From: CAIYTF01 sp963664845 | GTDB taxonomy: Bacteria > Bacteroidota > Ignavibacteria > Ignavibacteriales > Ignavibacteriaceae | Length of the DNA stretch: 64,000 bases | NCBI GenBank assembly: GCA_963664845.1 | Contig: OY761615.1 | Location: forward strand, 3,782,001-3,846,000 | Direction of reading: 5' to 3' | In this document: positions 27,904-35,938 of the stretch, piece after piece | How positions within the stretch are numbered: the stretch's first letter is position 1 | Layout: every line of letters begins with the position of its first letter | Program-made: the position numbers and the translations under genes | The notes under the pieces: generated by a model | Told to the model about the DNA's origin: nothing | The model's database searches: none | What the model saw: the letters and a program-made list of their open reading frames with translations, nothing else

Positions 27904-28812
27904 TTAATACTCTTTTTCGGAAACAATTTTGCTTGCAGGTGAAAACTCCGTACTTTTTTTCAATTTTCCCAACGAATACTCATCCCTTGACCATAAGGTG
28001 CCGTCTTCATGATAGATTTCCGTTGTTCCATGAAGCCGGTTGGCTTCATAGTGCTGTTTTGACCAAAGCTTTCCATTTTCATACCAGATTAGTGCTGCAC
28101 CGGTTCTGAAGCCTGCCTTGTAAGGCATTTCCGAGCGTTTCTTTCCGCTTGGATACCAGGATGTTTGCAAACTGTCCAGCTTACCATATTTATAGAATTG
28201 TTGCCCCTGCATCTTGCCGTCCTGGTAAAAATCAACCGACTCTCCATGGAGGTATCCGTCCCGGCAAACATGTGTGTTTTCAATTTTTCCGTTTTCGTAA
28301 TAGGTGGTTGTGGTTCCCTGTTCTTTTCCTTCCACAAACATGGCTTCAACACTAACCATTCCGTTTTCATAATATTGGATGGACTTTCCATCACGCTCAC
28401 CATTTTTAAAGGGGGTGGCAGTCATGAGTTTTCCGGATGGGAAATAGCCTGTGAAAAGTCCTTTGGGTCTGCCGGCCGAATAGGCGCCGGATTCTTTAAG
28501 TTTGCCGTCATCGTTATAAGAAAAGAATTCGCCTTCCAAAATATCGTTGACAAAGGTGCGCACTTCACGGAGAATTCCTTTTTCGGAATAGGCAGATTGT
28601 GTTCCGTTTAATTTCCCGGAAACGTAGAAGGCACACTCTTTCAGTATTCCGGTAGGATAATACGATCGTTGTTCCTGTATGCCTGAAGACGGGCGGGTTA
28701 TTTTCATCCCGGAGAGCGTTCCGTCTGCAAAGCGCGTAACAACAGTATCCTGCGATTGTATGAGGCACGTGAATGCCGACAGCATCAGTAAGACAATTGA
28801 GATTGTTCTCAT
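27904..28812 (-). CDS. Exported YwqK/MORN_2 repeat protein (shorter paralogue)
   Basis: A 302-residue protein with an N-terminal signal peptide (ISIVLLMLSAFTCLIQSQD) and about a dozen tandem repeats of roughly 23 residues with core Y-x-x-G-x-L-x-x-x-x-x-Y-x-x-G-x-x-x-G (for example YFPSGKLMTATPFKNGERDG). These are MORN_2-type beta-hairpin repeats, often labelled 'YwqK family antitoxin'. No toxin gene is adjacent and the product is exported, so a surface or periplasmic scaffold role is likelier. Its start overlaps the stop of the longer paralogue by four bases (ATGA). Confidence 0.85.
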   Translation of the reverse strand: MRTISIVLLMLSAFTCLIQSQDTVVTRFADGTLSGMKITRPSSGIQEQRSYYPTGILKECAFYVSGKLNGTQSAYSEKGILREVRTFVNDILEGEFFSYNDDGKLKESGAYSAGRPKGLFTGYFPSGKLMTATPFKNGERDGKSIQYYENGMVSVEAMFVEGKEQGTTTTYYENGKIENTHVCRDGYLHGESVDFYQDGKMQGQQFYKYGKLDSLQTSWYPSGKKRSEMPYKAGFRTGAALIWYENGKLWSKQHYEANRLHGTTEIYHEDGTLWSRDEYSLGKLKKSTEFSPASKIVSEKEY

Positions 28813-30224
28813 TTTTTCTCCGTATAATCAATTATTTCGTTTATGGTTCCATCAGCGTTGAATGTTTTTTTTGTGAGCAGAACGCCATCACGGTAATACA
28901 TTTCGGCCACCATTTTTTCATTTTCACCATACTCGCGTACAAAGCCCTGCAACATACCGTCAAAGAACTTTTCTATCTTGGCCCAAACGCCGTTTTTGTG
29001 GTACCAGGTAATAATGGTGGGTCTTCCGTTGCGCATCTCTCCGGTTAGCAGCAGCAAATTATTTTCGCGGTATTTTTTGAACTCACCATCAAGAACTCCG
29101 TTGGAAATCGCGGCCACGGTATCGATGCTTCCGCTTTTATAGTAGGTGAAGTAAAGTCCGTTTGGTTTTCCGTTCTCGAAATAGGTTTCCGACATCAGTT
29201 CGCCGGATTCGTAATAGCGCTTTTTAATTCCTCTCGGTGTCCCGCGGGTAACGTCAACGGTTGACATGAGCTTTCCGCCTTCATAATATTCGGTTACCTG
29301 TCCTTGCAGAGTGTCGTTTATAAAAAAGCTCTCCTTCTCCAGGAATCCGGACGGATAATAGGTGTGGGTGTACCCTTGTTTTTTCCCGTCTTTAAGCTGA
29401 TACTCTTCTTTAATCACTCCGTTGGGATATCGTTTCCGGATGAATTGTTCAACGGATTGAGGTTTTCCCAGATAATCGTAGCGGATACGGTCAAGCAGTT
29501 GTCCCCGGTCATAGGTGTCTTTCACGCGGATATCACCGGCGGAATCGTATATGTACAGGGCTCCGTCCAGCTTGTCGTCTGTATAGGTAGCATCAACGGC
29601 AATTCTGCCGTTTTCGCTATAGACAAATGATTTGCCCTGCAGCTTATCGTTAACAAAATATTTTTCAACTTCCTTTTTGCCGCTGGTGAAATACGTTATC
29701 GAATAACCATTTAGAAAACCGTTGTGGTATTTCCAGTCACCCTGCAGCTCCCCGGTCTTGTAAAACGTTTTGGAGATGTTTTCAAGTTTTCCGTTGACAT
29801 AATTTTGAATTGACCACAGTTCCCCGGATTCATAATACCATTTTGATTCGCCTTCACGTTTCCCGTTGCGATAGTTCCACTGGATGCTGAGCTTCCCGTT
29901 TTCGAAATACCAGTATGACAGGCCTTCTTCTTTTCCTTTAACGAATGACCAGTCCTTCCAGACTTTTCCGGACGGATAATATTCAACAAATTTCCCGTTC
30001 AGAACGCCATCTGAATACTCGCCTTCGGTTTTAACTCCGCCGTTGGGAAAGAACGTTTTTTGGACTTCATGTTGCGGGCTTTGCGGCTTAACATTGGTTG
30101 AATCAGCGGTTGCCCCGGGCAGGGAAGCACTTATCAGTATAACGTAAAAGAACGATTTGAGACCATGCCGCCGGATGAGTATCCAAAGGGCAAGAGGGTT
30201 AAGAAGCATTAGCGGAAACCTCAT
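28809..30224 (-). CDS. Exported YwqK/MORN_2 repeat protein (longer paralogue)
   Basis: A 471-residue protein with a hydrophobic N-terminal region (about 23-42) followed by about seventeen MORN_2-like repeats, for example YFENGKLSIQWNYRNGKREG and YYESGELWSIQNYVNGKLEN. The repeat register fills the whole mature protein, so it is an elongated beta solenoid. It clearly shares ancestry with the 302-residue protein directly downstream, so a tandem duplication is likely. Both ends overlap neighbouring genes by four bases (rsmD upstream, paralogue downstream), showing tight translational coupling. Confidence 0.85.
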   Translation of the reverse strand: MRFPLMLLNPLALWILIRRHGLKSFFYVILISASLPGATADSTNVKPQSPQHEVQKTFFPNGGVKTEGEYSDGVLNGKFVEYYPSGKVWKDWSFVKGKEEGLSYWYFENGKLSIQWNYRNGKREGESKWYYESGELWSIQNYVNGKLENISKTFYKTGELQGDWKYHNGFLNGYSITYFTSGKKEVEKYFVNDKLQGKSFVYSENGRIAVDATYTDDKLDGALYIYDSAGDIRVKDTYDRGQLLDRIRYDYLGKPQSVEQFIRKRYPNGVIKEEYQLKDGKKQGYTHTYYPSGFLEKESFFINDTLQGQVTEYYEGGKLMSTVDVTRGTPRGIKKRYYESGELMSETYFENGKPNGLYFTYYKSGSIDTVAAISNGVLDGEFKKYRENNLLLLTGEMRNGRPTIITWYHKNGVWAKIEKFFDGMLQGFVREYGENEKMVAEMYYRDGVLLTKKTFNADGTINEIIDYTEKK

Positions 30225-30778
30225 TCGGCTTCCTCAAACTCGTAGAGACAGGTATCACCCAATTGCCGGTACGGCTCGATCTGAAATGCAGCTTCGTCTT
30301 TTTCTTTGGTTTGAATTGAACGCTCAATGATCATTATGCCGCCGGGTGCAATAAGTTTCCTTGTCTGAATGGCGTTAACCACTTCATACACATCATACGC
30401 AAAGAACGGCGGGTCAGCTAAAATGAGATCGAACGGTTCACCGGTCCAGGATTTTACAAAGGCAATTGCTGATTGTTTCCGGATAGAGCACACATCCTTC
30501 AGCCCAAGCTTTTCGATATTCTGTGCAAGTGCCTTGCCGGGAACAAAATTTTTCTCCGTGAAAATGACCGATGCCGCACCACGGCTGATTGCTTCAAACC
30601 CGAGCGAACCGGAGCCTGAATACAGATCCAGAACAGAAATGGAGTTAAAGGATATTTTATTGGTCAGGGAATTGAAGATGCTTTCGCGCACCCGTTCCGT
30701 GGTTGGCCGTGTCAAATCCGATTGTGGAGCCTCAATGAGTCTTCCTCTCAGTTCACCGCTTATTATTCTCAGACGCAT
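30221..30778 (-). CDS. rsmD: 16S rRNA (guanine966-N2)-methyltransferase RsmD
   Basis: SAM-dependent methyltransferase modifying G966 of 16S rRNA. The 185-residue length is typical. Motifs are RIISGELRGRLIEAP and TRPTTERVRESIFNSL at the N-terminus, the SAM loop LDLYSGSGSLGFEAISRGA and the catalytic LILADPPFFAY (N6/N2-type DPPF). It sits three bases downstream of the PilM-like gene and overlaps the MORN gene by four bases. Confidence 0.96.
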   Translation of the reverse strand: MRLRIISGELRGRLIEAPQSDLTRPTTERVRESIFNSLTNKISFNSISVLDLYSGSGSLGFEAISRGAASVIFTEKNFVPGKALAQNIEKLGLKDVCSIRKQSAIAFVKSWTGEPFDLILADPPFFAYDVYEVVNAIQTRKLIAPGGIMIIERSIQTKEKDEAAFQIEPYRQLGDTCLYEFEEAE

Positions 30779-30781
30779 AGT

Positions 30782-31708
30782 TTATGAGAGCCGGTAACAG
30801 GCGCCGGCAGCCGACGCGAATGAATAAAAATGTTCTTTGAGGATCTTTGACGTCGCCAGTTTGGAGTGAATGGTAAATCGCTTAAACGGATTCACCGGAT
30901 AAATTTTCAAACGCGTATATTCTTCAATGGAGCCGACAAATGCCGGAGAAAGGCGGTCAGCAAAAAGAAACGCTGAAGACACCTGTTTAAGATCAACGTT
31001 GTATTCGGCGAGGGTTTGTAATTCTGCGTGGAGTGTTGCACCCAAATCGCCTTCGCTCTTCATTTTTTTTGTCCGGAGATAAACCGGTTTTCCGTTCATC
31101 AGGAGTTCGAACGAAAGCGTCCCGTTATCGAGCAGGAGGCTCAGATACAATCCTTCATTAACTGCAGGATAGTTCAACAGCAGTGCGCTGTCGCAGGAAA
31201 AATGGGCATATTCAACAGCCTGCAGCAGAAAACTGTTCTTTCTGCTGAAAGATGCGGCGAGGCGCAAAAATTTACGGTTGAGCGCAGCAATAATGGCATA
31301 ACTGTTTTCTGTCAGTTCGTTCTCTTCAATTTCGTAGAATTGCATGGAAAAGTCGTCCGCAGATTCGTGCGGAAACAATTGTGCAAACTCCCAATTGAAT
31401 TGCGTCAGCAGATCCTGCCGGAGAAGCGTATTGTCGTAGGGCAGGCGAACAATACGAAAACATTCCGGTGGGAGGGCAAGGAATAACGCCTTTGCGTTCA
31501 CCGGGTGACGGGCAACCAGTTCATTAAAGGTAGATTGAAGCTGGGACAATATTTTGGTCTCTTTATCCGTGAGGAGTTGCAGTTCCTCATCGAAGTATGC
31601 TTCATCCAGATACTCCAGAATATACTCGTTGTTACGGTATATGAACTCCACGTATTGAATTTTTGTGGAGGTAAGGTATATGCCAGAACGGTTTTCCAGT
31701 GTTGCCAT
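30782..31708 (-). CDS. PilM/GspL-like actin-fold protein (putative)
   Basis: A 308-residue soluble protein. LFLALPPECFRIVRLPYDNTLLRQDLLTQFNWEFAQLFP matches the conserved early part of type IV pilus PilM/GspL-like proteins, and the end (FLFADRLSPAFVGSIEEYTRLKIYPVNPFKRFT ... AGACYRLS) matches their C-terminal ATPase lobe, though the classic GG phosphate loop is reduced. Sequence identity to true PilM is probably low. No pilN/pilO/pilQ neighbours exist, but a ComEA-like gene is immediately upstream, hinting at DNA uptake or envelope assembly. Confidence 0.6.
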   Translation of the reverse strand: MATLENRSGIYLTSTKIQYVEFIYRNNEYILEYLDEAYFDEELQLLTDKETKILSQLQSTFNELVARHPVNAKALFLALPPECFRIVRLPYDNTLLRQDLLTQFNWEFAQLFPHESADDFSMQFYEIEENELTENSYAIIAALNRKFLRLAASFSRKNSFLLQAVEYAHFSCDSALLLNYPAVNEGLYLSLLLDNGTLSFELLMNGKPVYLRTKKMKSEGDLGATLHAELQTLAEYNVDLKQVSSAFLFADRLSPAFVGSIEEYTRLKIYPVNPFKRFTIHSKLATSKILKEHFYSFASAAGACYRLS

Positions 31709-31752
31709 TGTACGTTAAACTTCTGTTTCTTCCATTGTAAAATAGGAAATCC

Positions 31753-32262
31753 TCAGTGAAGAGAAATTTGTTTTCTTAGTTTCTCGAATTTTGCTTTGCC
31801 GATTCCTTTGATATCCATCAACTGTTCAGGCGACGAAAACCGCTTTATCGAGTTCCGGTATGCAACAATTGATTCAGCAGTTTTAATACCCACGCCGGTT
31901 AACGTCGTAAGTTCGGCCACCGTCGCTTTATTAATATTGACAATACCGATGGAGCCTTTTGCAAGTTTCTCAACCGGAGCTTCCGTCGTGGTTGTATCCG
32001 GGGTCGCGGTGCTGTCATGGAGTGCCGCACTGCGGATATCCTCGACGTTGAGCCGGTATCCTTCACGTTCGTTCGCTGACGTTATTACTGCTTTGTATAG
32101 GCTGTCTTCCTTTTGATAGGAATAACTGTGACCGCCAGGGAACCGGACATCGGCAATTTTCCAGATGCCTCCAAGAGTTGTCAGGATCAGAAAGAAAAGA
32201 ATAACCCTTATTTCTGTTTCGGTAAAGCCAAATTTATTTGAAAGCTTTGTAAGTATCTTCAC
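31753..32262 (-). CDS. ComEA-like helix-hairpin-helix protein
   Basis: A 169-residue protein with one N-terminal membrane helix (about 16-32, VILFFLILTTLGGIWKIA), a linker rich in Ser/Thr, and a C-terminal double HhH domain: NINKATVAELTTLTGVGIKTAESIVAYR and FSSPEQLMDIKGIGKAKFEKLR. This matches the DNA-binding half of ComEA, the competence DNA receptor. It is membrane-anchored with the domain facing outward (inference). The apparent start is GTG 32262. It lies 15 bases after dnaJ. Confidence 0.88.
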   Translation of the reverse strand: MKILTKLSNKFGFTETEIRVILFFLILTTLGGIWKIADVRFPGGHSYSYQKEDSLYKAVITSANEREGYRLNVEDIRSAALHDSTATPDTTTTEAPVEKLAKGSIGIVNINKATVAELTTLTGVGIKTAESIVAYRNSIKRFSSPEQLMDIKGIGKAKFEKLRKQISLH

Positions 32263-32277
32263 AAATAACAGCGGTTA

Positions 32278-33432
32278 TTATAAGCCAAATCTCTTGAAAA
32301 ATCCGCTGCCGTCATCAGCTGACTTAGGGCTGATGTTAGGCATCTCCTGCATCTCTTTGAGCAGTTCGCGTTCTTTCACGTTAATTTTCTTGGGAACGAT
32401 CACATTGATCCTTACCAGTTGATCGCCGGCGCCGTGTCTGTTCAGATGCTGAACACCTTTTTCACGCATGCGCAGTAGTTTGCCAGGTTGAGTTCCCGGA
32501 TCAATTTTGAGTCGTGCTCTTCCGCTGAGTGTTGGCACATCGCATTCTGCACCCAGTACGATGTCGGGATAACTTACATATAATTCAAATATGATATCAT
32601 CGCCTTCACGTTTGAAGAATTCATGAGGTATTTCCTGAAACACGACGAGCATGTCACCGGCAGATCCACCGCGCAGCCCGGCATTTCCTTCGCCGCGCAA
32701 TGTCATGTAGCTGCCTTCGCTCACTCCGGCAGGAACGTTGATGGTTACCGTGGATTCAGCCTGCACTCTTCCGTCACCCATGCACTTTTTGCACGGTTTG
32801 TCTATGACCATGCCCTCACCGTTACAATTGGCGCAGGCCTGGATGTTGACAAACTGGCCAAATACGGAGCGGGAAACGGTGCGCACTTCACCCGTGCCAT
32901 TACACGATGGACAGGTTTTAAGTGTAGAGCCCTGATCGGTTCCTGCACCTTTGCAGGAGTCGCAGCTTGTATACTTTTTGATCTTGATCTTTTTTGTGGC
33001 ACCGGCTGCAATTTCTTCAAGAGTGAGTTTCAGGGTTACCTTCAGATCGGAGCCAGGAGAGCCCGAACCTCTGCGCCGGCTTCCACCGCGTCCACGCTGA
33101 GAGGTATTGCCAAAAAAGTCATCAAAAATTGAAGACCCGCCAAAAATGTCGGAGAAATGGGAGAAAATGTCGTTGACGTTGGAATATCCATGGAAGTCCT
33201 GTCCTTCGCGCATTCCGCTAAATCCATAGCGGTCATAGCGGGCACGTTTCTCGTCATCGCCCAACACTTCGTAGGCTTCGGTAGCCTCTTTAAATTTTTC
33301 TTCAGCTTCTTTATTGTCCGGATTGCGATCCGGGTGAAACTGCATTGCAATTTTCCGGTATGCTTTTTTTATTTCATCTTTGGATGCCGTCTTGGCAATT
33401 CCCAATATTTCGTAATAATCGCGTTTATTCAT
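32278..33432 (-). CDS. dnaJ: Chaperone protein DnaJ
   Basis: Hsp40 co-chaperone stimulating DnaK. The 384-residue protein has the J domain with HPD (IAMQFHPDRNPDNKE), a Gly/Phe-rich linker (about 75-130), four zinc-binding repeats (CDSCKGAG, CPSCNGTG, CANCNGEG, CKKCMGDG) and the C-terminal substrate-binding domains. It is third in hrcA-grpE-dnaJ, five bases after grpE. dnaK is not in the window. Confidence 0.98.
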   Translation of the reverse strand: MNKRDYYEILGIAKTASKDEIKKAYRKIAMQFHPDRNPDNKEAEEKFKEATEAYEVLGDDEKRARYDRYGFSGMREGQDFHGYSNVNDIFSHFSDIFGGSSIFDDFFGNTSQRGRGGSRRRGSGSPGSDLKVTLKLTLEEIAAGATKKIKIKKYTSCDSCKGAGTDQGSTLKTCPSCNGTGEVRTVSRSVFGQFVNIQACANCNGEGMVIDKPCKKCMGDGRVQAESTVTINVPAGVSEGSYMTLRGEGNAGLRGGSAGDMLVVFQEIPHEFFKREGDDIIFELYVSYPDIVLGAECDVPTLSGRARLKIDPGTQPGKLLRMREKGVQHLNRHGAGDQLVRINVIVPKKINVKERELLKEMQEMPNISPKSADDGSGFFKRFGL

Positions 33433-33437
33433 ACTTA

Positions 33438-34103
33438 TTAGTTTTCCTCACTGGGGTTAGTTTCCTCTGCCACTGCATTCTCCTGCTCTGCCGCAACAAT
33501 AACCTGAGCATGGCGAAGTACGCGGTCTTTATAGGTATAGCCGGCCTGTACTTCCTGAATGACCGTGTGAGGAGGGTGAATTTCAGATGGCTGCTGATAC
33601 AGAGCATCATGATAATGGACGTCAAAGGGTTTTCCGACCACGTCAATTCTTTTAATGCCCTGGTCGTTCAGGAATTTCATGAATTTTTCATAGATCAGTT
33701 GGACGCCCTGTTGCAGGGTTTTCACGTCCGATTCCTCGGTGATGTGTTGAATTGATCTTTCAAAGTCATCAATAACAGGTAGGAGTTTCCCCACCAGTTT
33801 TTCGCCTGCATATTTCATGATGTTTTGCTGTTCCTGGTCAGTCCGGCGCTTGTAGTTATCAAACTCCGCCATCTTACGCATGAACTTCTCTTTCCAGTCG
33901 TTTCGTTCCTGCTCCATTGCAAGTAGGGCAACATCTTTTTCATTCAGATCCGCGCGCAGTTTTTCAAGTTCTTTTTCGGTTTTATTCATTTCATTTCCTG
34001 ATGCTTCAACCTTCTGTGTTTCTTCAGGAGTTACTTCAGCATCATTATTCTTAGGTTGTTGATTTTTATCTTCTTTTATCTTGTTGTTAGTATGGTTATT
34101 CAT
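33438..34103 (-). CDS. grpE: Nucleotide exchange factor GrpE
   Basis: Releases ADP from DnaK. The 221-residue protein has an acidic, low-complexity N-terminus, a long coiled coil (KELEKLRADLNEKDVALLAMEQE) and the conserved core KFMRKMAEFDNYKRRTDQE, LLPVIDDFERSI and a C-terminal beta domain with HPPHTVIQEVQAGYTYKDRVLRHAQVIVA. It is positioned between hrcA (93-base gap) and dnaJ (five-base gap). Confidence 0.97.
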   Translation of the reverse strand: MNNHTNNKIKEDKNQQPKNNDAEVTPEETQKVEASGNEMNKTEKELEKLRADLNEKDVALLAMEQERNDWKEKFMRKMAEFDNYKRRTDQEQQNIMKYAGEKLVGKLLPVIDDFERSIQHITEESDVKTLQQGVQLIYEKFMKFLNDQGIKRIDVVGKPFDVHYHDALYQQPSEIHPPHTVIQEVQAGYTYKDRVLRHAQVIVAAEQENAVAEETNPSEEN

Positions 34104-34196
34104 TAATTGGCTCCATTTATTTTATACTCAAACGAAGCAGAGCTTCGTGCCTGCGCCACCTGCCCCTTGCAAAAGCAGAGTAATGGCGGCAAAATC

Positions 34197-35240
34197 TTAT
34201 TGTTTTGTTAAGGTTTCAGTAAGCAATTCACCTACATAGTTAACAATTGCTACAATCCTGGAATACTCCATTCTTTTGGGGCCCACGACACCCAGAGTGC
34301 CGGTTATGCCACCAATCTGATATTCTTTTGAAATCAGGCTGAAATTATCCAGCTGAGGGACTTCGGTCTCAGCACCTATAGATACACTAACCGCATTTTG
34401 GCTGTTTTCGTTTCCTTTTTCGAAGACGTGGATAATAATATCTTTATCCTCAATCAGCTCTATCACTCCCTGAAAACGGTCCGGGTTTTCAAATTCCGGT
34501 TTTTTTAACAGGTGTCCGGCTCCCGAGATCACCGCCTTTTCGCTGCTTGATGAATCCTTGAATATTTTATCGACAGAATCGAAAAACACTGTTAAAATCG
34601 GGTGTAAATCAGTTGCATAATCTTTAATTCGTTCATTGAACGTTTTTCGTATTTCTTCAAGTGCCAGTCCGGCAAGGCGTTCATTCAACAGTGTTTGCAC
34701 CTGTTGAATTTGCGTTTCCTTAATCTCGGCATTTATTTCGAGTGTGATGGTTTTTACCAGGCCCATGGCGACTGTAATAATGACCAGTATCCGTGAGGAA
34801 CTGACACTGATGATCTGCAGTTTTTCCAGCTTACCCGAATCAAGTTTGGGGTAGAGGACACAAGCAAGCTGTTGTGTTATATTGCTCAGCAATTTCGACA
34901 CAATGGAAAACAGTTCATCCGGCTGGTTTTGCAAGGCGTCAATTTGAGCAGAGATGGATTGTTTTTCCATCATCGGAACGTCCTCAAGCGCCATTAGCGT
35001 ATCCACATAAAACCGGTAGCCTTTGTCCGTTGGAACACGTCCCGCAGAGGTATGCGGGTGCCCGATAAAACCGGATTCTTCCAGATCGGACATTATATTC
35101 CGCACGGTTGCGGGAGAGAAATTCAGGTTGTATTTCCTGGTAATATTTCTCGATCCGACCGGGGCTGCTGTCAGAATGAACTGCTGAACTATAAACCTGA
35201 GCACGTTTTTCTCGCGCTCGGTTAGATCATCGCTAAACAT
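34197..35240 (-). CDS. hrcA: Heat-inducible transcription repressor HrcA
   Basis: Repressor of class I heat-shock genes. The winged-helix N-terminus (LTEREKNVLRFIV, PVGSRNITRKY, FSPATVRNIMSDLEESGFIGHPHTSAGRVPT) is diagnostic, followed by the GAF-like core and the family C-terminus (GGITGTLGVVGPKRMEYSRIVAIVNYVGELL). ATG 35240 is preferred over a TTG at 35279. No CIRCE operator (TTAGCACTC/GAGTGCTAA) is visible in the 300 bases upstream, so the binding site has diverged or lies elsewhere. Confidence 0.96.
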   Translation of the reverse strand: MFSDDLTEREKNVLRFIVQQFILTAAPVGSRNITRKYNLNFSPATVRNIMSDLEESGFIGHPHTSAGRVPTDKGYRFYVDTLMALEDVPMMEKQSISAQIDALQNQPDELFSIVSKLLSNITQQLACVLYPKLDSGKLEKLQIISVSSSRILVIITVAMGLVKTITLEINAEIKETQIQQVQTLLNERLAGLALEEIRKTFNERIKDYATDLHPILTVFFDSVDKIFKDSSSSEKAVISGAGHLLKKPEFENPDRFQGVIELIEDKDIIIHVFEKGNENSQNAVSVSIGAETEVPQLDNFSLISKEYQIGGITGTLGVVGPKRMEYSRIVAIVNYVGELLTETLTKQ

Positions 35241-35526
35241 TGGTAATTGGTACTCTTTTAAACCTCGAAATATACTCAAAAAAAGGAAATATTTCGCCTT
35301 ACATGTTTATGACCTAAATCCTGGTTGTGCGAGATATAGCGATTTTCATTCAAAAATGGCCCAAATGCGAGGAATACCCGAAAAGAAATATGCTCAGTAG
35401 TGCTGCCGGACGTTTGAGCTATGCCAGTGGCGCCGATGGAATACCGATTGCATCAACTCATGGAGAAGTTTGCGGGAAGAAAAAGAGGCGAGGGAGGTTA
35501 GCGGCTGTTTAATTGGAACGCCGGGC

Positions 35527-35566
35527 AAAAAAAAGCGGAACGCAATTCCGGAGAATTGGGTTCCGC
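35527..35566 (-). terminator. Strong intrinsic terminator
   Basis: On the minus strand, GCGGAAC plus CAATTC pair with GAATTG plus GTTCCGC (35535-35566, one G-C mismatch, four-base loop), followed by eight consecutive T (35527-35534). It lies 28 bases after the stop of the DUF3467 gene and ends the TPR-DUF3467 operon. The rest of the 350-base gap up to hrcA holds no gene. Confidence 0.88.
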
Positions 35567-35593
35567 ATAAAAAGATCGATTACGATGACAGTA

Positions 35594-35926
35594 TCAGTTC
35601 ACTTTTTCTTTGTCACCGGGAAAGGGGGTGAAACCAAAAGCGTTTCCAGGTTCCTGCCCTTCGACTTTTATTTCACCAAATCGCGCTTCAAATTTTTCAA
35701 TATTGTCGCGGAGTGCAAAGAGCAGCATTTTTGCGTGCTGAGGAGTCGAAATAATTCTTGAGAGAACTCTCGCTTTAGGCAATCCTGGCACTATTCTCGT
35801 AAAGTCTATTACAAACTCTGCAGGAGAATGAGTAATGATGGCCAAATTGGAGTAAATGCCTTCGGCTTCTTTTTCACCCAATTCGATATTAATTTGCTGT
35901 CCAGCCGGCTGATCTTGTTGATTCAT
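35594..35926 (-). CDS. DUF3467 family protein
   Basis: A 110-residue protein matching the DUF3467 pattern: GIYSNLAIITHSPAEFVIDF, then RVLSRIISTPQHAKMLLFAL and NIEKFEARFGEI. The family is widespread and uncharacterised; it is small, soluble and probably dimeric. It follows the TPR protein by 12 bases and is followed by a strong terminator. Confidence 0.85.
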   Translation of the reverse strand: MNQQDQPAGQQINIELGEKEAEGIYSNLAIITHSPAEFVIDFTRIVPGLPKARVLSRIISTPQHAKMLLFALRDNIEKFEARFGEIKVEGQEPGNAFGFTPFPGDKEKVN

Positions 35927-35938
35927 CGTATTCCTGAA

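Noticed and set aside
27904..30224. CRISPR-like or tandem DNA repeat array
   Set aside because: The periodicity comes from the protein-level MORN_2 repeats; DNA units are divergent and there are no spacers.
27904..30224. Toxin-antitoxin system suggested by the YwqK family name
   Set aside because: Both proteins carry export signals and no toxin gene is adjacent.
35327..35512. 61-codon plus-strand reading frame upstream of hrcA
   Set aside because: Begins close to the hrcA start on the other strand, lacks a ribosome site and has no recognisable content.
35241..35593. CIRCE operator in front of hrcA
   Set aside because: No TTAGCACTC or GAGTGCTAA half-site was found in this stretch on either strand.
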